From contig CAJFEW010000003.1 in assembly GCA_904374805.1 (NCBI GenBank), forward strand, positions 1 to 56,281: DNA of 56,281 nucleotides. Reading direction: 5' to 3'. This DNA is from an uncultured Neglectibacter sp. GTDB lineage: Bacteria; Bacillota; Clostridia; Oscillospirales; Acutalibacteraceae. The translations under genes were made by a program, and so were the position numbers. Shown here piece by piece: positions 42,809-52,881 of this stretch (the first letter of the stretch is position 1; every line of letters begins with the position of its first letter). The notes beneath the pieces were generated by a model. The model was given only the letters and a program-made list of their open reading frames with translations. It did no database searches and was not told the DNA's origin.

Positions 42809-43510
42809 TCAGGCCGCCAAAATGGCCGACGCTTCCTCTTCCGTCAGATATTCATACTTCACCATTAACTGCACCACTTGGCGCTGCCGTTGTCCGGCCA
42901 AATCCGGGTTGACCGTCAAATCGTACATCGAGGGAGCGTTGGGAATCCCCGCCAGCAGAGTGGCTTGCTCCGCCGTCATCTGCTCCGGCTCCACCCCGAA
43001 ATAAGTCTGGGAGGCGGTGGCCACGTTGTAGCAGCCGCTGCCAAAGTAGATGCTGTTCACGTAAAGCTCAAAAATCTCCTCTTTGGTGTAATTGGCCTCC
43101 AGATGAAACGCCATAAAGGCTTCCGCCACCTTTCGGGTCAATTCCTTTTCCTGGGTGAAATACAGGTTTTTCGCCAGCTGCTGGGTGATGGTGCTGCCTC
43201 CCTCTACAAAGGACATGGCCTTTAAATCGTTGACCAAGGCACGCCCCAGAGCGATCACATCCACGCCCCCGTGCTGGTAAAACCGATGGTCCTCTGCTGC
43301 AAGAACCGCTTCCACATACGTGTCCGGCAGCTCCTGAAAAGTGGTATACCCTTCCTGGGACCGCACTTGCTTCACCTTTTGGTCCAGAGGCATCGTCTCC
43401 AAGGCCTGGGTGTACATTTGCCACCCTAAGAAGGCCAGGGTCACCAGGGCGCACAGGACCAGGGCCAGTACCCCCAACAACAGATTCCGAGCAATTCGCA
43501 AAACTTTCAT
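42809..43510 (-). CDS. Monofunctional peptidoglycan transglycosylase (GT51)
   Basis: A 233-residue membrane-anchored enzyme that polymerises lipid II into glycan strands. One N-terminal helix (about 11-30) is followed by the GT51 domain: EDHRFYQHGG with catalytic Glu73, then GGSTITQQLAKNL, RKVAEAFMA and YVNSIYFGSGCYNV. No transpeptidase domain follows, so it is a stand-alone MtgA-like protein. The ATG at 43510 follows AAAGGAAA; an in-frame upstream ATG would add 46 residues without sense. The AraC gene starts 29 nt downstream. Confidence 0.9.
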   Translation of the reverse strand: MKVLRIARNLLLGVLALVLCALVTLAFLGWQMYTQALETMPLDQKVKQVRSQEGYTTFQELPDTYVEAVLAAEDHRFYQHGGVDVIALGRALVNDLKAMSFVEGGSTITQQLAKNLYFTQEKELTRKVAEAFMAFHLEANYTKEEIFELYVNSIYFGSGCYNVATASQTYFGVEPEQMTAEQATLLAGIPNAPSMYDLTVNPDLAGQRQRQVVQLMVKYEYLTEEEASAILAA

Positions 43511-43714
43511 GACCGTTTCCTTTCCCCAGGAGACACGCCTTCCGGCACACCGCAATGTCCCGGAAGATTCTCTCCCTGTTGCAAAACCGGCGGAAGCTTT
43601 CCAAGACTTCCCCCAGACCGGAGGCGTCCTCCGGCTTTCCTTTTTCATGGGAACATCTTACCAGCCAATTCTTGCGAATTTCTGACGATACTCTTTAATG
43701 TGACTGAAAAGTTC

Positions 43715-44485
43715 TTACAGTTTTCGGGAGCCTGGTCGGTGAGAGCGGCAAAACACGTAAACGTCTCCCTGGGAGCGCTCCGGAGAGAACACATAGCCCA
43801 GCCGGTCAAACCGACAGAGGTCTTCCGGCCGCTGCAAGGCATTCTCCGCGGCGAAACGGACCATTTCCCCGCGGGCCATTTTCACGTAGACGCCCTTTTC
43901 CACCAAGGTGCCAGGCGCCACCTCCTCTGCGAACACGCAGCGGACAAAGCGGGCCCTTCCCTGCACCGCCGGCCGCACTGCCTTCGCATACTCCTCTGAG
44001 GCCAGGTTGACCAGTACCTGATCCTCCTGCAGGAGTGTGTCTCCCAAAGTCTCTCCCCAAAATTCATAGAGGGTGCGGCCATAGGGGGTCTGCAAGCGCG
44101 CCTGCATCTCCAGGCGATAGGGACGCACGCCATCCATGGGGCGCAGCACCCCATAAAACCCGGAGAGAATCCGCAGGTGTTCCTCCACATAGTCCCACTG
44201 CGGTTGGGTGAACAACCCCGGAGCCATGTACTTGTATTGGATGCCGTCATACGCCAACAGCGCCGGCGTGCTGCCCTGCAGCAAGTCCATTCTCTGAAAA
44301 TTCTCAGCAGCTTCTTGCGCTAGCCGGTCGCTGCAGGCCAGCACCTTGCGCAGCTCCGGCAAGGATAATTCCTGCAGCACCTGGAGAAGTTCGGCGGATC
44401 TCTCCCACAGAGCAGGCTGGGTTTTAGGAGGGAGAAAGTCCTCCTCCACGCGCATTTTCTTCGCCGGGGCAATCAGCAGCTTCAC
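43715..44485 (-). CDS. yaaA: YaaA-family peroxide-stress protein
   Basis: A 256-residue cytoplasmic protein of the YaaA (DUF328) family, which in E. coli lowers free iron during peroxide stress and binds DNA. The start MKLLIAPAKKM and the segments LLAYDGIQYKYM, LSGFYGVLRPMD and YEFWGE...LVNLASEEYAKAV are characteristic. The GTG at 44485 overlaps the upstream stop as GTGA, showing coupled translation with the DUF3783 gene. The divergent DtxR-type regulator nearby fits an iron- or oxidation-linked setting, by inference. Confidence 0.92.
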   Translation of the reverse strand: MKLLIAPAKKMRVEEDFLPPKTQPALWERSAELLQVLQELSLPELRKVLACSDRLAQEAAENFQRMDLLQGSTPALLAYDGIQYKYMAPGLFTQPQWDYVEEHLRILSGFYGVLRPMDGVRPYRLEMQARLQTPYGRTLYEFWGETLGDTLLQEDQVLVNLASEEYAKAVRPAVQGRARFVRCVFAEEVAPGTLVEKGVYVKMARGEMVRFAAENALQRPEDLCRFDRLGYVFSPERSQGDVYVFCRSHRPGSRKL

Positions 44486-44877
44486 AGGGCTTTTCCCTCG
44501 TGCAGGTTTTCGCCCCGCTCCATGGCCTCCCGCTCCAGGGAGAGTTCCCGGCAGAGCTGGAAGGCGTCCCACTTTTGATTGGTGGCAGTGAGGACTGCTT
44601 TCAGGGCCACAGGGGGGATTTTTTTGCGCCGAAATCCCTGCAGAAACTGGTGCATCTGCTGGGAGGAGAGGCCGGCCATAACCACCATCTCCTGAGAAAA
44701 GGGGGGCTGAGGCGCCTCCGTTTCCCGGCGGGCAGCCTCTCCCAGCACCGCCTCCAGAGGTTGGGAAAAGTCCTCCGGCAAAACGGAACGGGCGCGAATT
44801 TTCAAGGGCAGGCAAAGGCTTTTGATCTGCCGGCCTTTGTCGTTTTCCAAATTGTACAGCAAGACTGTGGGGATCAC
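44482..44877 (-). CDS. DUF3783-family protein
   Basis: A 131-residue cytoplasmic protein of the DUF3783 type. It begins MIPTVLLYNLENDKGRQIK, has AGLSSQQMHQFLQGFRRKKI in the middle and ends with a helical region (FQLCRELSLEREAM). The GTG at 44877 is chosen because AAAAGGAGG is 8 nt upstream; longer in-frame readings extend into the divergent promoter. No function is known to me. The fixed pairing with yaaA is the best clue. Confidence 0.8.
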   Translation of the reverse strand: MIPTVLLYNLENDKGRQIKSLCLPLKIRARSVLPEDFSQPLEAVLGEAARRETEAPQPPFSQEMVVMAGLSSQQMHQFLQGFRRKKIPPVALKAVLTATNQKWDAFQLCRELSLEREAMERGENLHEGKAL

Positions 44878-44965
44878 ACATACGGCCTCCTTTTCCAAAA
44901 GTAACGCCGGTAAAAATCTGCAGGCACCTTTTGTGCCCCAGGCTCTCGGCGCGTTGTTCTGTCTC

Positions 44966-44995
44966 ATACTACCACGTCCCCCCAGGGGTTGGCAA
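44966..44995 (-). promoter_or_regulatory. Candidate promoter of the DUF3783-yaaA operon
   Basis: TTGCCA (44995-44990), 18-nt spacer, TAGTAT (44971-44966) on the minus strand. Confidence 0.45.
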
Positions 44996-45023
44996 GAGCC
45001 AATCCTTCCTCCGGGCGAGGCTC

Positions 45024-45052
45024 TTGCATTCTGGGATGAAACCCGATATAAT
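45024..45052 (+). promoter_or_regulatory. Promoter of the DtxR-type regulator
   Basis: TTGCAT, 17-nt spacer, perfect TATAAT, 22 nt before the chosen start. Confidence 0.8.
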
Positions 45053-45074
45053 AGACCCAAAAGGAGGGATGGAG

Positions 45075-45461
45075 TTGCCTAAAATTCAGGAATCCGCTGA
45101 AAATTACCTGGAAACCATTCTGGTGCTCAAGGAGCGCAACGGCACCGTGCGTTCTGTGGACATTGCGGCTGAGATGGGGTTCAGCAAACCCAGTGTCAGT
45201 GTAGCGATGCGGAACCTGCGGGAACAAGAGTGCATCACCATGGGCGATGACGGGCTTATCTCCCTCACGGACAAGGGGAGATCCATTGCCGAAAGTGTAT
45301 ACGAACGCCACACGTTGTTCACCCAATGGCTGGTCTCCCTGGGCGTGGACCAAACCATTGCCGCCCAAGACGCCTGCCGCATTGAGCATGTGTTGAGCAA
45401 AGAGACCTTTGAAGCCATCAAGCGCCATGTGGAAAGTGGGATGTCCTCTCCTTCCCGATAA
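45075..45461 (+). CDS. DtxR/MntR-family metal-dependent regulator
   Basis: A repressor of metal uptake that binds DNA when loaded with Mn(II) or Fe(II). The N-terminal winged helix has QESAENYLETILVLKE and FSKPSVSVAMRNLREQ; the dimerisation part has SVYERHTLFTQWLV and CRIEHVLSKE with His and Glu metal ligands. It has no SH3-like third domain, as in MntR. The product is 128 residues from TTG at 45075, which is 7 nt from AAGGAGG. The ATG two codons earlier (45069) is only 1 nt from that site and less likely. A transport target is not adjacent. Confidence 0.87.
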   Translation: MPKIQESAENYLETILVLKERNGTVRSVDIAAEMGFSKPSVSVAMRNLREQECITMGDDGLISLTDKGRSIAESVYERHTLFTQWLVSLGVDQTIAAQDACRIEHVLSKETFEAIKRHVESGMSSPSR

Positions 45462-45550
45462 GGGAGTCTTGCTGGATCCAGGACACACTTCTTAAGACGC
45501 TGAAACAAGCGGCGCACGGGAACAGCTCTCTGCATAGAAATTCTGCAAGC

Positions 45551-45583
45551 AAAAAGGACCTGCTAAACAGCAGGTCCTTTTTT
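45551..45583. terminator. Bidirectional terminator between the DtxR-type gene and trkH
   Basis: AAAAAGGACCTGCT, AAAC loop, AGCAGGTCCTTTTTT. Confidence 0.93.
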
Positions 45584-45636
45584 CCTAGGCAATACAAGCC
45601 CCTATGGTTCCGAGCGTGTTCCTTGCCGCGGCTCTC

Positions 45637-47025
45637 TTAGCCGATCAGCATGCGGCCTTCGGGATAAATGGAGTCGCCCTTGGACTTATGGCGCATCAGA
45701 ATGGACAATCCAAAGGACAGGGGCCCCACACGGCCGATGAACATGGTAAAGATCAAAATCAGCTTGGAAATAGGATCCAACAGAGGCGTTACATTGGCCG
45801 ACAGTCCCACCGTGCCAAAAGCAGAGGTGGCCTCGTACAGGCAATCCAAATAGGCGATGTCCGGATTCAGGGAGCTGATGACGCCGGCGTCCACAAAGAC
45901 CAGCAGAAACGCCAGAATAGCCACTGTGAAAGCCTTGTACACCGTGGGGGTGGAGAAACGGTGCCGCAGAACCACCGCTTCGTTTTTGCCGCGAATGGTG
46001 CACATAACGGTGACAGCCAGCACCATAAAGGTGGTGATCTTAATGCCGCCGCCTGTAGAACCGGGGCATGCGCCGATAAACATCAGCAGAATGGAAAGAA
46101 TTTTTGTAAGCTCATACTGGGCGCCGATATTCACCGAGGCAAATCCGGCGGTACGAGTGTTGGTAGACTGGAAAAAGGCACAGTTGAGTTTTTCCAACAC
46201 ATTTAAATGCGACATGGTGTTGTCAAACTCAAACAGGAAAAAGCCCAGCGTGCCAACCAATAGCAACGCCACGGTCACCCGAATACAGATCTGCGAATGG
46301 AAATTTAAGCGCAGCGTATCCTTATGGTGAAAACGGGGCTGGATTTTGCACAGATAGATGTCCTGCACCACAATGAAACCCAGACCGCCGATGATGATCA
46401 AAAAAGAAATGGTCAGAGAAACCAGCGGATCCCCTGCAAAAGCGGTTAAACTGCCCTGGCTGGGATAAAAGCCAAGTACATCAAACCCAGCGTTACAGTA
46501 GGCGGATATGGCACAGAAAATGGAGGGCCATATTCCGTTTACGCCAAACATAGGGACAAAACGAAGGGCCAGCAGGCAGGCGCCAATGGCCTCGCAGGCA
46601 AAGGTGAACCCAATGGTCAGTTTGAGCAAGCCTGCAATGTCCAGCCCGCTGCCGCCAGAACTTTCGCTGGCAAGCTTCATTTCGCGGATTCCCAATTTAC
46701 GGCGCACCAGCAGGGAAAAGCCGATGGTCAGCGTGGAAAGTCCCAGGCCGCCCAATTGGATGCAAGCCAAGATTACTCCCTGCCCAAAAGGCGTCCACAG
46801 GGTAAAAGTATCGCCCACCACCAGACCCGTCACACAGGTAGCTGAAGTGATGGTAAAGAGAGCGTCAATAAAACTGGCGCCTCCCACCTTCGACGAGACG
46901 GGCAACATCAAAAGACCAGTTCCCACTAGAATAATCAAAACAAAGCTGATCACAATCACCCGCACTGGAGGAGTGGTCTTCACGGTTTCACTAAACTTTT
47001 CCTTAATCTCATAAAAGTCTGGCAT
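45637..47025 (-). CDS. TrkH/KtrB-family potassium uptake protein
   Basis: The membrane subunit of a Trk/Ktr potassium transporter, 462 residues with four M1-P-M2 repeats. The four selectivity-filter strands are visible: TCVTGL, CNAGFD, TRTAGF and TVGLS. The length and short N terminus favour KtrB over TrkH. The NAD-binding regulator (KtrA/TrkA) is not in the window and must lie elsewhere. It starts 49 nt after queT without a terminator, so it may be part of the same mRNA behind the riboswitch candidate. Confidence 0.92.
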   Translation of the reverse strand: MPDFYEIKEKFSETVKTTPPVRVIVISFVLIILVGTGLLMLPVSSKVGGASFIDALFTITSATCVTGLVVGDTFTLWTPFGQGVILACIQLGGLGLSTLTIGFSLLVRRKLGIREMKLASESSGGSGLDIAGLLKLTIGFTFACEAIGACLLALRFVPMFGVNGIWPSIFCAISAYCNAGFDVLGFYPSQGSLTAFAGDPLVSLTISFLIIIGGLGFIVVQDIYLCKIQPRFHHKDTLRLNFHSQICIRVTVALLLVGTLGFFLFEFDNTMSHLNVLEKLNCAFFQSTNTRTAGFASVNIGAQYELTKILSILLMFIGACPGSTGGGIKITTFMVLAVTVMCTIRGKNEAVVLRHRFSTPTVYKAFTVAILAFLLVFVDAGVISSLNPDIAYLDCLYEATSAFGTVGLSANVTPLLDPISKLILIFTMFIGRVGPLSFGLSILMRHKSKGDSIYPEGRMLIG

Positions 47026-47074
47026 AGCAGATCATCCTTATTCCTCAAAAAATCTTTCTCCAAGTTGCCTTTCG

Positions 47075-47611
47075 TTAAGCGGCCAAACGGTCCATCGCCT
47101 TCGTGCGCTGCAGAGCTAGAATCAACGGCAGCCCCAGCACATAACAGACCACCAATTCTCCGATGCCCACCGAGAGGGCAGAAGCTCCGAAGGCAGCCCA
47201 GGTGAAATTGCCAAACCCAAAGGTTCCCGCCTGGGACAGGCAGGCAAGTTCATAACCCACCAACACCACGTTGGTAATCACCGGGGGCAGGGGCGCCAAA
47301 ATAGGCAGGCCTTTTACCTTGATGTCCTTTACCAAATAGGTGGCCAAAGCCGCCAGCAAAGTGGCCAAAGGACCAAAGATCCAGTCCACCACACCCAGGG
47401 GGCTGCCCAAATTTGCCAGCAGGCACCCTAAGGTAAGACCGGGAATGGCCGCCGGCGTAAACACCGGCAGGACAGTCAGCGCCTCGGAAAAGCGGAACTG
47501 TACTGCCCCATAGGCCAAGTTCACTGCCGCTGCCACATAGGTCAGGACAGCATAAAGGGCCGCAATCACAGCGCTCAGCGCCAGAAAGCGGACTTTTCGG
47601 GAAGTACGCAT
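47075..47611 (-). CDS. queT: QueT-family queuosine precursor transporter (ECF S component)
   Basis: A 178-residue membrane protein with about six helices, the substrate-binding subunit of an ECF-type transporter. Signature text includes AAVNLAYGAVQFRFSEALTV and GCLLANLGSPLGVVDWIFG. QueT proteins import precursors of queuosine, the modified base at tRNA position 34. A preQ1-I-like riboswitch directly before the start supports the assignment. The shared ECF ATPase module is not in the window. Confidence 0.94.
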   Translation of the reverse strand: MRTSRKVRFLALSAVIAALYAVLTYVAAAVNLAYGAVQFRFSEALTVLPVFTPAAIPGLTLGCLLANLGSPLGVVDWIFGPLATLLAALATYLVKDIKVKGLPILAPLPPVITNVVLVGYELACLSQAGTFGFGNFTWAAFGASALSVGIGELVVCYVLGLPLILALQRTKAMDRLAA

Positions 47612-47620
47612 ATGAAGTTT

Positions 47621-47660
47621 CCTCCTAGTATTTTTTTAGGTCAGGATGTCGCGACTGACC
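47621..47660 (-). promoter_or_regulatory. preQ1-I riboswitch candidate controlling queT
   Basis: On the minus strand a stem GGUCAG / CUGACC encloses the loop UCGCGACAUC, and is followed by UAAAAAAAUACUAGGAGG, whose last bases are the queT Shine-Dalgarno. This matches the layout of the translational preQ1-I class: short P1, a loop starting UCGC and ending in C (compare UCGCAGUAAC in Thermoanaerobacter), and an A-rich tail leading into the SD. Bound preQ1 would close the pseudoknot and hide the SD. A small hairpin GCGGA-TTTGT-TCCGC (47661-47675) abuts its 5' side. Confidence 0.8.
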
Positions 47661-47682
47661 GCGGAACAAATCCGCATGAGAT

Positions 47683-47711
47683 AGGATACTCCCTTTTAGA
47701 GCAAAAAGCAA
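47683..47711 (-). promoter_or_regulatory. Promoter of queT
   Basis: TTGCTT (47711-47706), 17-nt spacer, TATCCT (47688-47683) on the minus strand. It predicts transcription starting just before the hairpin and riboswitch. Confidence 0.65.
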
Positions 47712-47733
47712 GTAAAAGTTCTGTAATTTCTCC

Positions 47734-47762
47734 TTGCGATTTTTTTCGTTCTGGCGTATAAT
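47734..47762 (+). promoter_or_regulatory. Promoter of tRNA-Leu(TAG)
   Basis: TTGCGA, 17-nt spacer, perfect TATAAT. Confidence 0.8.
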
Positions 47763-47837
47763 AGTTATGTTCATTTTCCCTGGGCAAGCCCTTCGCTGGT
47801 CAAGCCGGAGGCGCCAGATATGTGAACCGCTTTTTAG

Positions 47838-47922
47838 GCGGGTATGGCGGAATTGGCAGACGCGCAGGATTTAGGTTCCTGTGGAGAGATCCGTGTGGGT
47901 TCGACCCCCACTACCCGTACCA
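47838..47922 (+). tRNA. tRNA-Leu (anticodon TAG)
   Basis: An 85-nt class II tRNA with encoded CCA. The acceptor arms GCGGGTA and TACCCGT pair, with a G-U closing pair. The anticodon loop TTTAGGT gives TAG, which reads CUA and related codons. A long variable arm is present. Confidence 0.96.
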
Positions 47923-47940
47923 GGGGTATCCCCCAGCAAA

Positions 47941-47976
47941 GTGCGGCCATCCCTTGTGGGATTGCCGCACTTTTTT
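47941..47976 (+). terminator. Terminator of tRNA-Leu(TAG)
   Basis: GTGCGGC / GCCGCAC with additional inner pairing (ATCCC/GGGAT), followed by TTTTTT. Confidence 0.92.
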
Positions 47977-48048
47977 ACCCTTTACTCTTTTCAAACCAGG
48001 GCTTTTCCGTATCTTCTGCACGCAGCACGACTATTTGCCGCTCACCGC

Positions 48049-48083
48049 AAAAAAGGGCTGCCGCTTTCGCGGCAACCCTTTTT
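48049..48083 (-). terminator. Terminator of groEL
   Basis: On the minus strand AAAAAGGGTTGCCGC, GAAA loop, GCGGCAGCCCTTTTTT. Stable tetraloop hairpin, 40 nt after the stop. Confidence 0.92.
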
Positions 48084-48122
48084 CTATCGGTTGCGTTCTG
48101 ATTTCCTGGATGGGACAGGCAA

Positions 48123-49775
<1,653 letters not shown>

Positions 49776-49809
49776 CTATAGTCAAACTTGCTTACAAAAG
49801 CAATGGGAT

Positions 49810-50121
<312 letters not shown>

Positions 50122-50285
50122 TTAAAAAAGATTGCGGGCCCGATCCTTTCTCCCCGCCAGCTGTATGTTTTCGCACTCCGCGGGGGAGAATGCTAAAACC
50201 GCGGGATGAACCGCGAAAAAGAGTTTGGTCTCGGTAACAACAGAAAGGCCGTTTCCCAAAGGCTTCCTTTCTGCGTCTCGGGAAT

Positions 50286-50312
50286 TTAGCACTCTTTATT
50301 CCCGAGTGCTAA
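50286..50312. promoter_or_regulatory. CIRCE operator (HrcA binding site)
   Basis: A perfect TTAGCACTC-N9-GAGTGCTAA inverted repeat placed just after the -10 box of groES, where HrcA binding blocks transcription until heat shock. The hrcA gene is not in the window. Confidence 0.98.
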
Positions 50313-50316
50313 ATCT

Positions 50317-50345
50317 ATTGTAGCCATATGGTCAGTAAAAGTCAA
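50317..50345 (-). promoter_or_regulatory. Promoter of groES-groEL
   Basis: TTGACT (50345-50340), 17-nt spacer, TACAAT (50322-50317) on the minus strand. Confidence 0.88.
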
Positions 50346-50414
50346 TAGCTTTTTGAAAATTTTTGATTTTTAACAGTTCCTTCACAAATTTCCCTGGGTT
50401 TCCAAAGCCATGCC

Positions 50415-50452
50415 AAAAGAGGGCTGCCCCCATGACGGCGAGCAGCCCTCTT
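50415..50452 (-). terminator. Terminator of the GNAT gene
   Basis: On the minus strand AAGAGGGCTGC and GCAGCCCTCTTTT arms with a 14-nt loop. Confidence 0.85.
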
Positions 50453-50464
50453 CCTTTTCTGCCG

Positions 50465-50902
50465 TTATGGCAACCGTTTTTTAAAGTTCCTCTGCAGCTT
50501 ATTGCCTGTATAGCCCAAGGTTTGATAAAAGGCGTGGGCGCCCTTGCGGCTTTCCCCGGAGACCAGGCGCACTCCTGCGGCCCCTGTGGAGGCGGCCCAC
50601 TCCTCCCCGGCTTGGAGAAGGGCCTTCCCCACTCCCTGGCGGCGGCAGGCCTCTGCCACTGCAATGCCCAAGATGTTTTTCAGTGAATCGGCGTACAAAG
50701 TGTCGTAGTCCTCCAAGTGCACATAGCCCACCACGACCCCTTCCGATTCTGCCACCAGAATCTTGTGAGAGGGGTTTCCCAAACAGGCCCGCAGCTTTTC
50801 TCGGGTCCGTTCCACCGGATAGTCGTATCCCATCCCATCTCGATTGAGCTGCGCTATGGCAGGCGCATCCTCTACAACTGCATCCCGGATGACCAGTTCC
50901 AC
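50465..50902 (-). CDS. GNAT-family N-acetyltransferase
   Basis: A 145-residue acyltransferase of the GNAT fold. It shows the acetyl-CoA segment NILGIAVAEACRRQGVGKAL (Q/R-x-x-G-x-G/A) and ends with the AHAFYQTLGYTGN motif B pattern. The GTG at 50902 follows AAGGAGGG and gives the usual start MELVIRDAVVED. Longer in-frame readings cross the terminator upstream. Substrate unknown. Confidence 0.88.
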   Translation of the reverse strand: MELVIRDAVVEDAPAIAQLNRDGMGYDYPVERTREKLRACLGNPSHKILVAESEGVVVGYVHLEDYDTLYADSLKNILGIAVAEACRRQGVGKALLQAGEEWAASTGAAGVRLVSGESRKGAHAFYQTLGYTGNKLQRNFKKRLP

Positions 50903-50919
50903 ATTCGTTCCCTCCTTGC

Positions 50920-50950
50920 AAAAAAGGCCCGGCTGCTGCCAGGCCTTTTT
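50920..50950 (-). terminator. Terminator of the transketolase operon
   Basis: On the minus strand AAAAAGGCCTGGC, AGCA loop and GCCGGGCCTTTTTT, immediately after the stop. Confidence 0.9.
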
Positions 50951-50955
50951 CCTCT

Positions 50956-51900
50956 TTATTTCGACAAAACTTTTTTCACGGTCGCCGCAATGTTCTCTGC
51001 GGAAAGGCCGAACTCCTTGAGCAGGTCCACCGCAGGGCCGGAATGGCCGAACTGGTCGTAAATCCCGATTTTTGTCACAGGTGTGGGGCAAATCTCGCTG
51101 AGGCAGGAAGCCACAGCTTCACCCAAACCACCGATCACATTGTGTTCCTCCACTGTGACAATGCGACCCGTCTCCCGGGCAGCCTTCACCAGCAGGTCCA
51201 CATCCAGGGGTTTGATGGTGTGAATGTCGATCACTCTGACATCAATGCCCTGGGCCTCCAGGTCCTGCGCGGCCTTGACGGCCTCCTGGACCATCAGACC
51301 GGTGGCCACCACAGTGATGTCCTTGCCGTCCCGCAAGGTGATGCCCTTGCCCAGCTCAAACGTGTAGTCATCGTTGTTGTGAACGCTCTCCACTGCCAGA
51401 CGGCCCAGGCGGATATATACAGGGCCCTCGTAGGCAGCGGCGGCCTTGACGGCAGCCAGCATCTCGTAATGGTCCGCAGGGTTGAGCACCACCATGCCGG
51501 GGATGGTGCGCATCAGCGCCAGGTCTTCACAGCACTGGTGGGTGGCGCCGTCCTCACCCACGGAGATGCCCGCGTGGGAACCGGCAATTTTCACGTTCAA
51601 ATGGGGGTAGCCTACGGAGTTGCGCACCTGCTCAAAGGCGCGGCCCGCCGCAAACATGGCAAAGGACGCGGCAAAGGGAATTTTCCCACAGGTGGCTAAA
51701 CCGGCGGCAATACCGATCATGTTCTGCTCGGCGATGCCGCAATCAAAAAAGCGCTCCGGATACTTCTTTTTGAAGATGCCCGTTTTGGTGGCCTCCGCCA
51801 AGTCGGCGTCCAGCACCACAATGTTGGGGTTTTCAGCAGCCAAAGCGGTGACAGCTTCCCCGAAGCTCTCCCGTGTGGCCTTCTTTACCATCTCAGCCAT
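50956..51900 (-). CDS. Transketolase, C-terminal subunit
   Basis: The pyrimidine-binding and C-terminal half of a split transketolase (314 residues). The catalytic Glu region is near FFDCGIAEQNMIGIAAG, the substrate His in SHAGISVGEDGATHQ, and the C-terminal domain in the last 120 residues. It pairs with the N-terminal subunit encoded just upstream, whose stop overlaps this start by 8 nt. The two move two-carbon units in the non-oxidative pentose phosphate pathway. Split forms are usual in Clostridia. Confidence 0.94.
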   Translation of the reverse strand: MAEMVKKATRESFGEAVTALAAENPNIVVLDADLAEATKTGIFKKKYPERFFDCGIAEQNMIGIAAGLATCGKIPFAASFAMFAAGRAFEQVRNSVGYPHLNVKIAGSHAGISVGEDGATHQCCEDLALMRTIPGMVVLNPADHYEMLAAVKAAAAYEGPVYIRLGRLAVESVHNNDDYTFELGKGITLRDGKDITVVATGLMVQEAVKAAQDLEAQGIDVRVIDIHTIKPLDVDLLVKAARETGRIVTVEEHNVIGGLGEAVASCLSEICPTPVTKIGIYDQFGHSGPAVDLLKEFGLSAENIAATVKKVLSK

Positions 51901-52741
51901 TTTGCAGCACCTCCAAATTCTCCTTGAGTTCTTTCATGGCCACTTCATACTCCTCTGCATTGGGAGCCTTTCCGTGCCAGCCCACCTGGTTTTCCATAAA
52001 GGAGACACCTTTGCCCTTGACGGTGTGGGCAATGATCGCGCAGGGCTTACCCTTGCAGGCTTTCGCCGCGGCAAAGGCCTGCTCCAACTGGTCGAAGTCG
52101 TTGCCGTCTTCCACTGTAATGGTTTCAAAGCCAAAGGCCTGGAATTTGGGCTCAAAGGGAGCAGGGCCCACCACCTCTTGCACGGGGCCGTCGATCTGCA
52201 GGCCGTTGTAGTCTACAATCACACACAGGTTGTCCAGCTTGTGGTGCCCCGCAAACATAGCGGCCTCCCACACCTGGCCCTCTTCACATTCGCCGTCGCC
52301 CAGCAGGGTGTAGACACGATAGTCCTTCTGGTCTAGCTTGCCTGCCAGAGCCATGCCTACAGCGGCGGAAATGCCCTGGCCCAGGGAACCGGAGCTCATG
52401 TCCACACCGGGCGTGCCCTTCATATCCGGGTGCCCCTGCAGCATGGCGCCAATGTGGCGCAGCTTCTGGAGCTCGCTTACGTCAAAATAACCCCGTAAGG
52501 CCAGCACCGCATACAGCCCAGGCGCGCAGTGGCCCTTGGACAGCACAAAGCGATCCCGGTTGGGGTCCTTGGGATTCTGGGGGTCGATCTGCAATTCTTT
52601 CCAATACAGATAGGTGAAAATCTCGGCCGCGGAGAGAGACCCTCCCGGGTGGCCGGACTTGGCGTGGAACACGCCTTCGATGATGCCGAGGCGCGCCTGC
52701 GCCGCGGTGACCTGAAGGTCCTTGCGTTCTTGAGCGTTCAT
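51893..52741 (-). CDS. Transketolase, N-terminal subunit
   Basis: The thiamine-diphosphate-binding half of split transketolase (282 residues). The motif GDGECEEGQVWE...N (about 149-180, ending IVDYN) binds diphosphate and magnesium; HAKSGHPGGSLS supplies active-site histidines. AGGACTGG lies before the ATG. It is the first gene of the two-gene operon. Confidence 0.95.
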   Translation of the reverse strand: MNAQERKDLQVTAAQARLGIIEGVFHAKSGHPGGSLSAAEIFTYLYWKELQIDPQNPKDPNRDRFVLSKGHCAPGLYAVLALRGYFDVSELQKLRHIGAMLQGHPDMKGTPGVDMSSGSLGQGISAAVGMALAGKLDQKDYRVYTLLGDGECEEGQVWEAAMFAGHHKLDNLCVIVDYNGLQIDGPVQEVVGPAPFEPKFQAFGFETITVEDGNDFDQLEQAFAAAKACKGKPCAIIAHTVKGKGVSFMENQVGWHGKAPNAEEYEVAMKELKENLEVLQNG

Positions 52742-52793
52742 GGTTTGTACCAGTCCTTTCCGCCGTATTCCTTGCGTTCACTCATGCGCATTC

Positions 52794-52822
52794 ATTGTAG
52801 CCTATTTTTCCCCAAAAAGCAA
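52794..52822 (-). promoter_or_regulatory. Promoter of the transketolase operon
   Basis: TTGCTT (52822-52817), 17-nt spacer, TACAAT (52799-52794) on the minus strand. Confidence 0.75.
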
Positions 52823-52881
52823 ATGAAACTTTCCTTTCCCGGCCTTTCCTGGTAGAACGAGAAAAGAGGAGGTGAAAACCC

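Noticed and set aside
43600-43640. Plus-strand terminator-like hairpin upstream of the GT51 gene
   Set aside because: CCGGAGG/CCTCCGG followed by CTTTCCTTTTTC looks like a plus-strand terminator, but no plus-strand gene precedes it.
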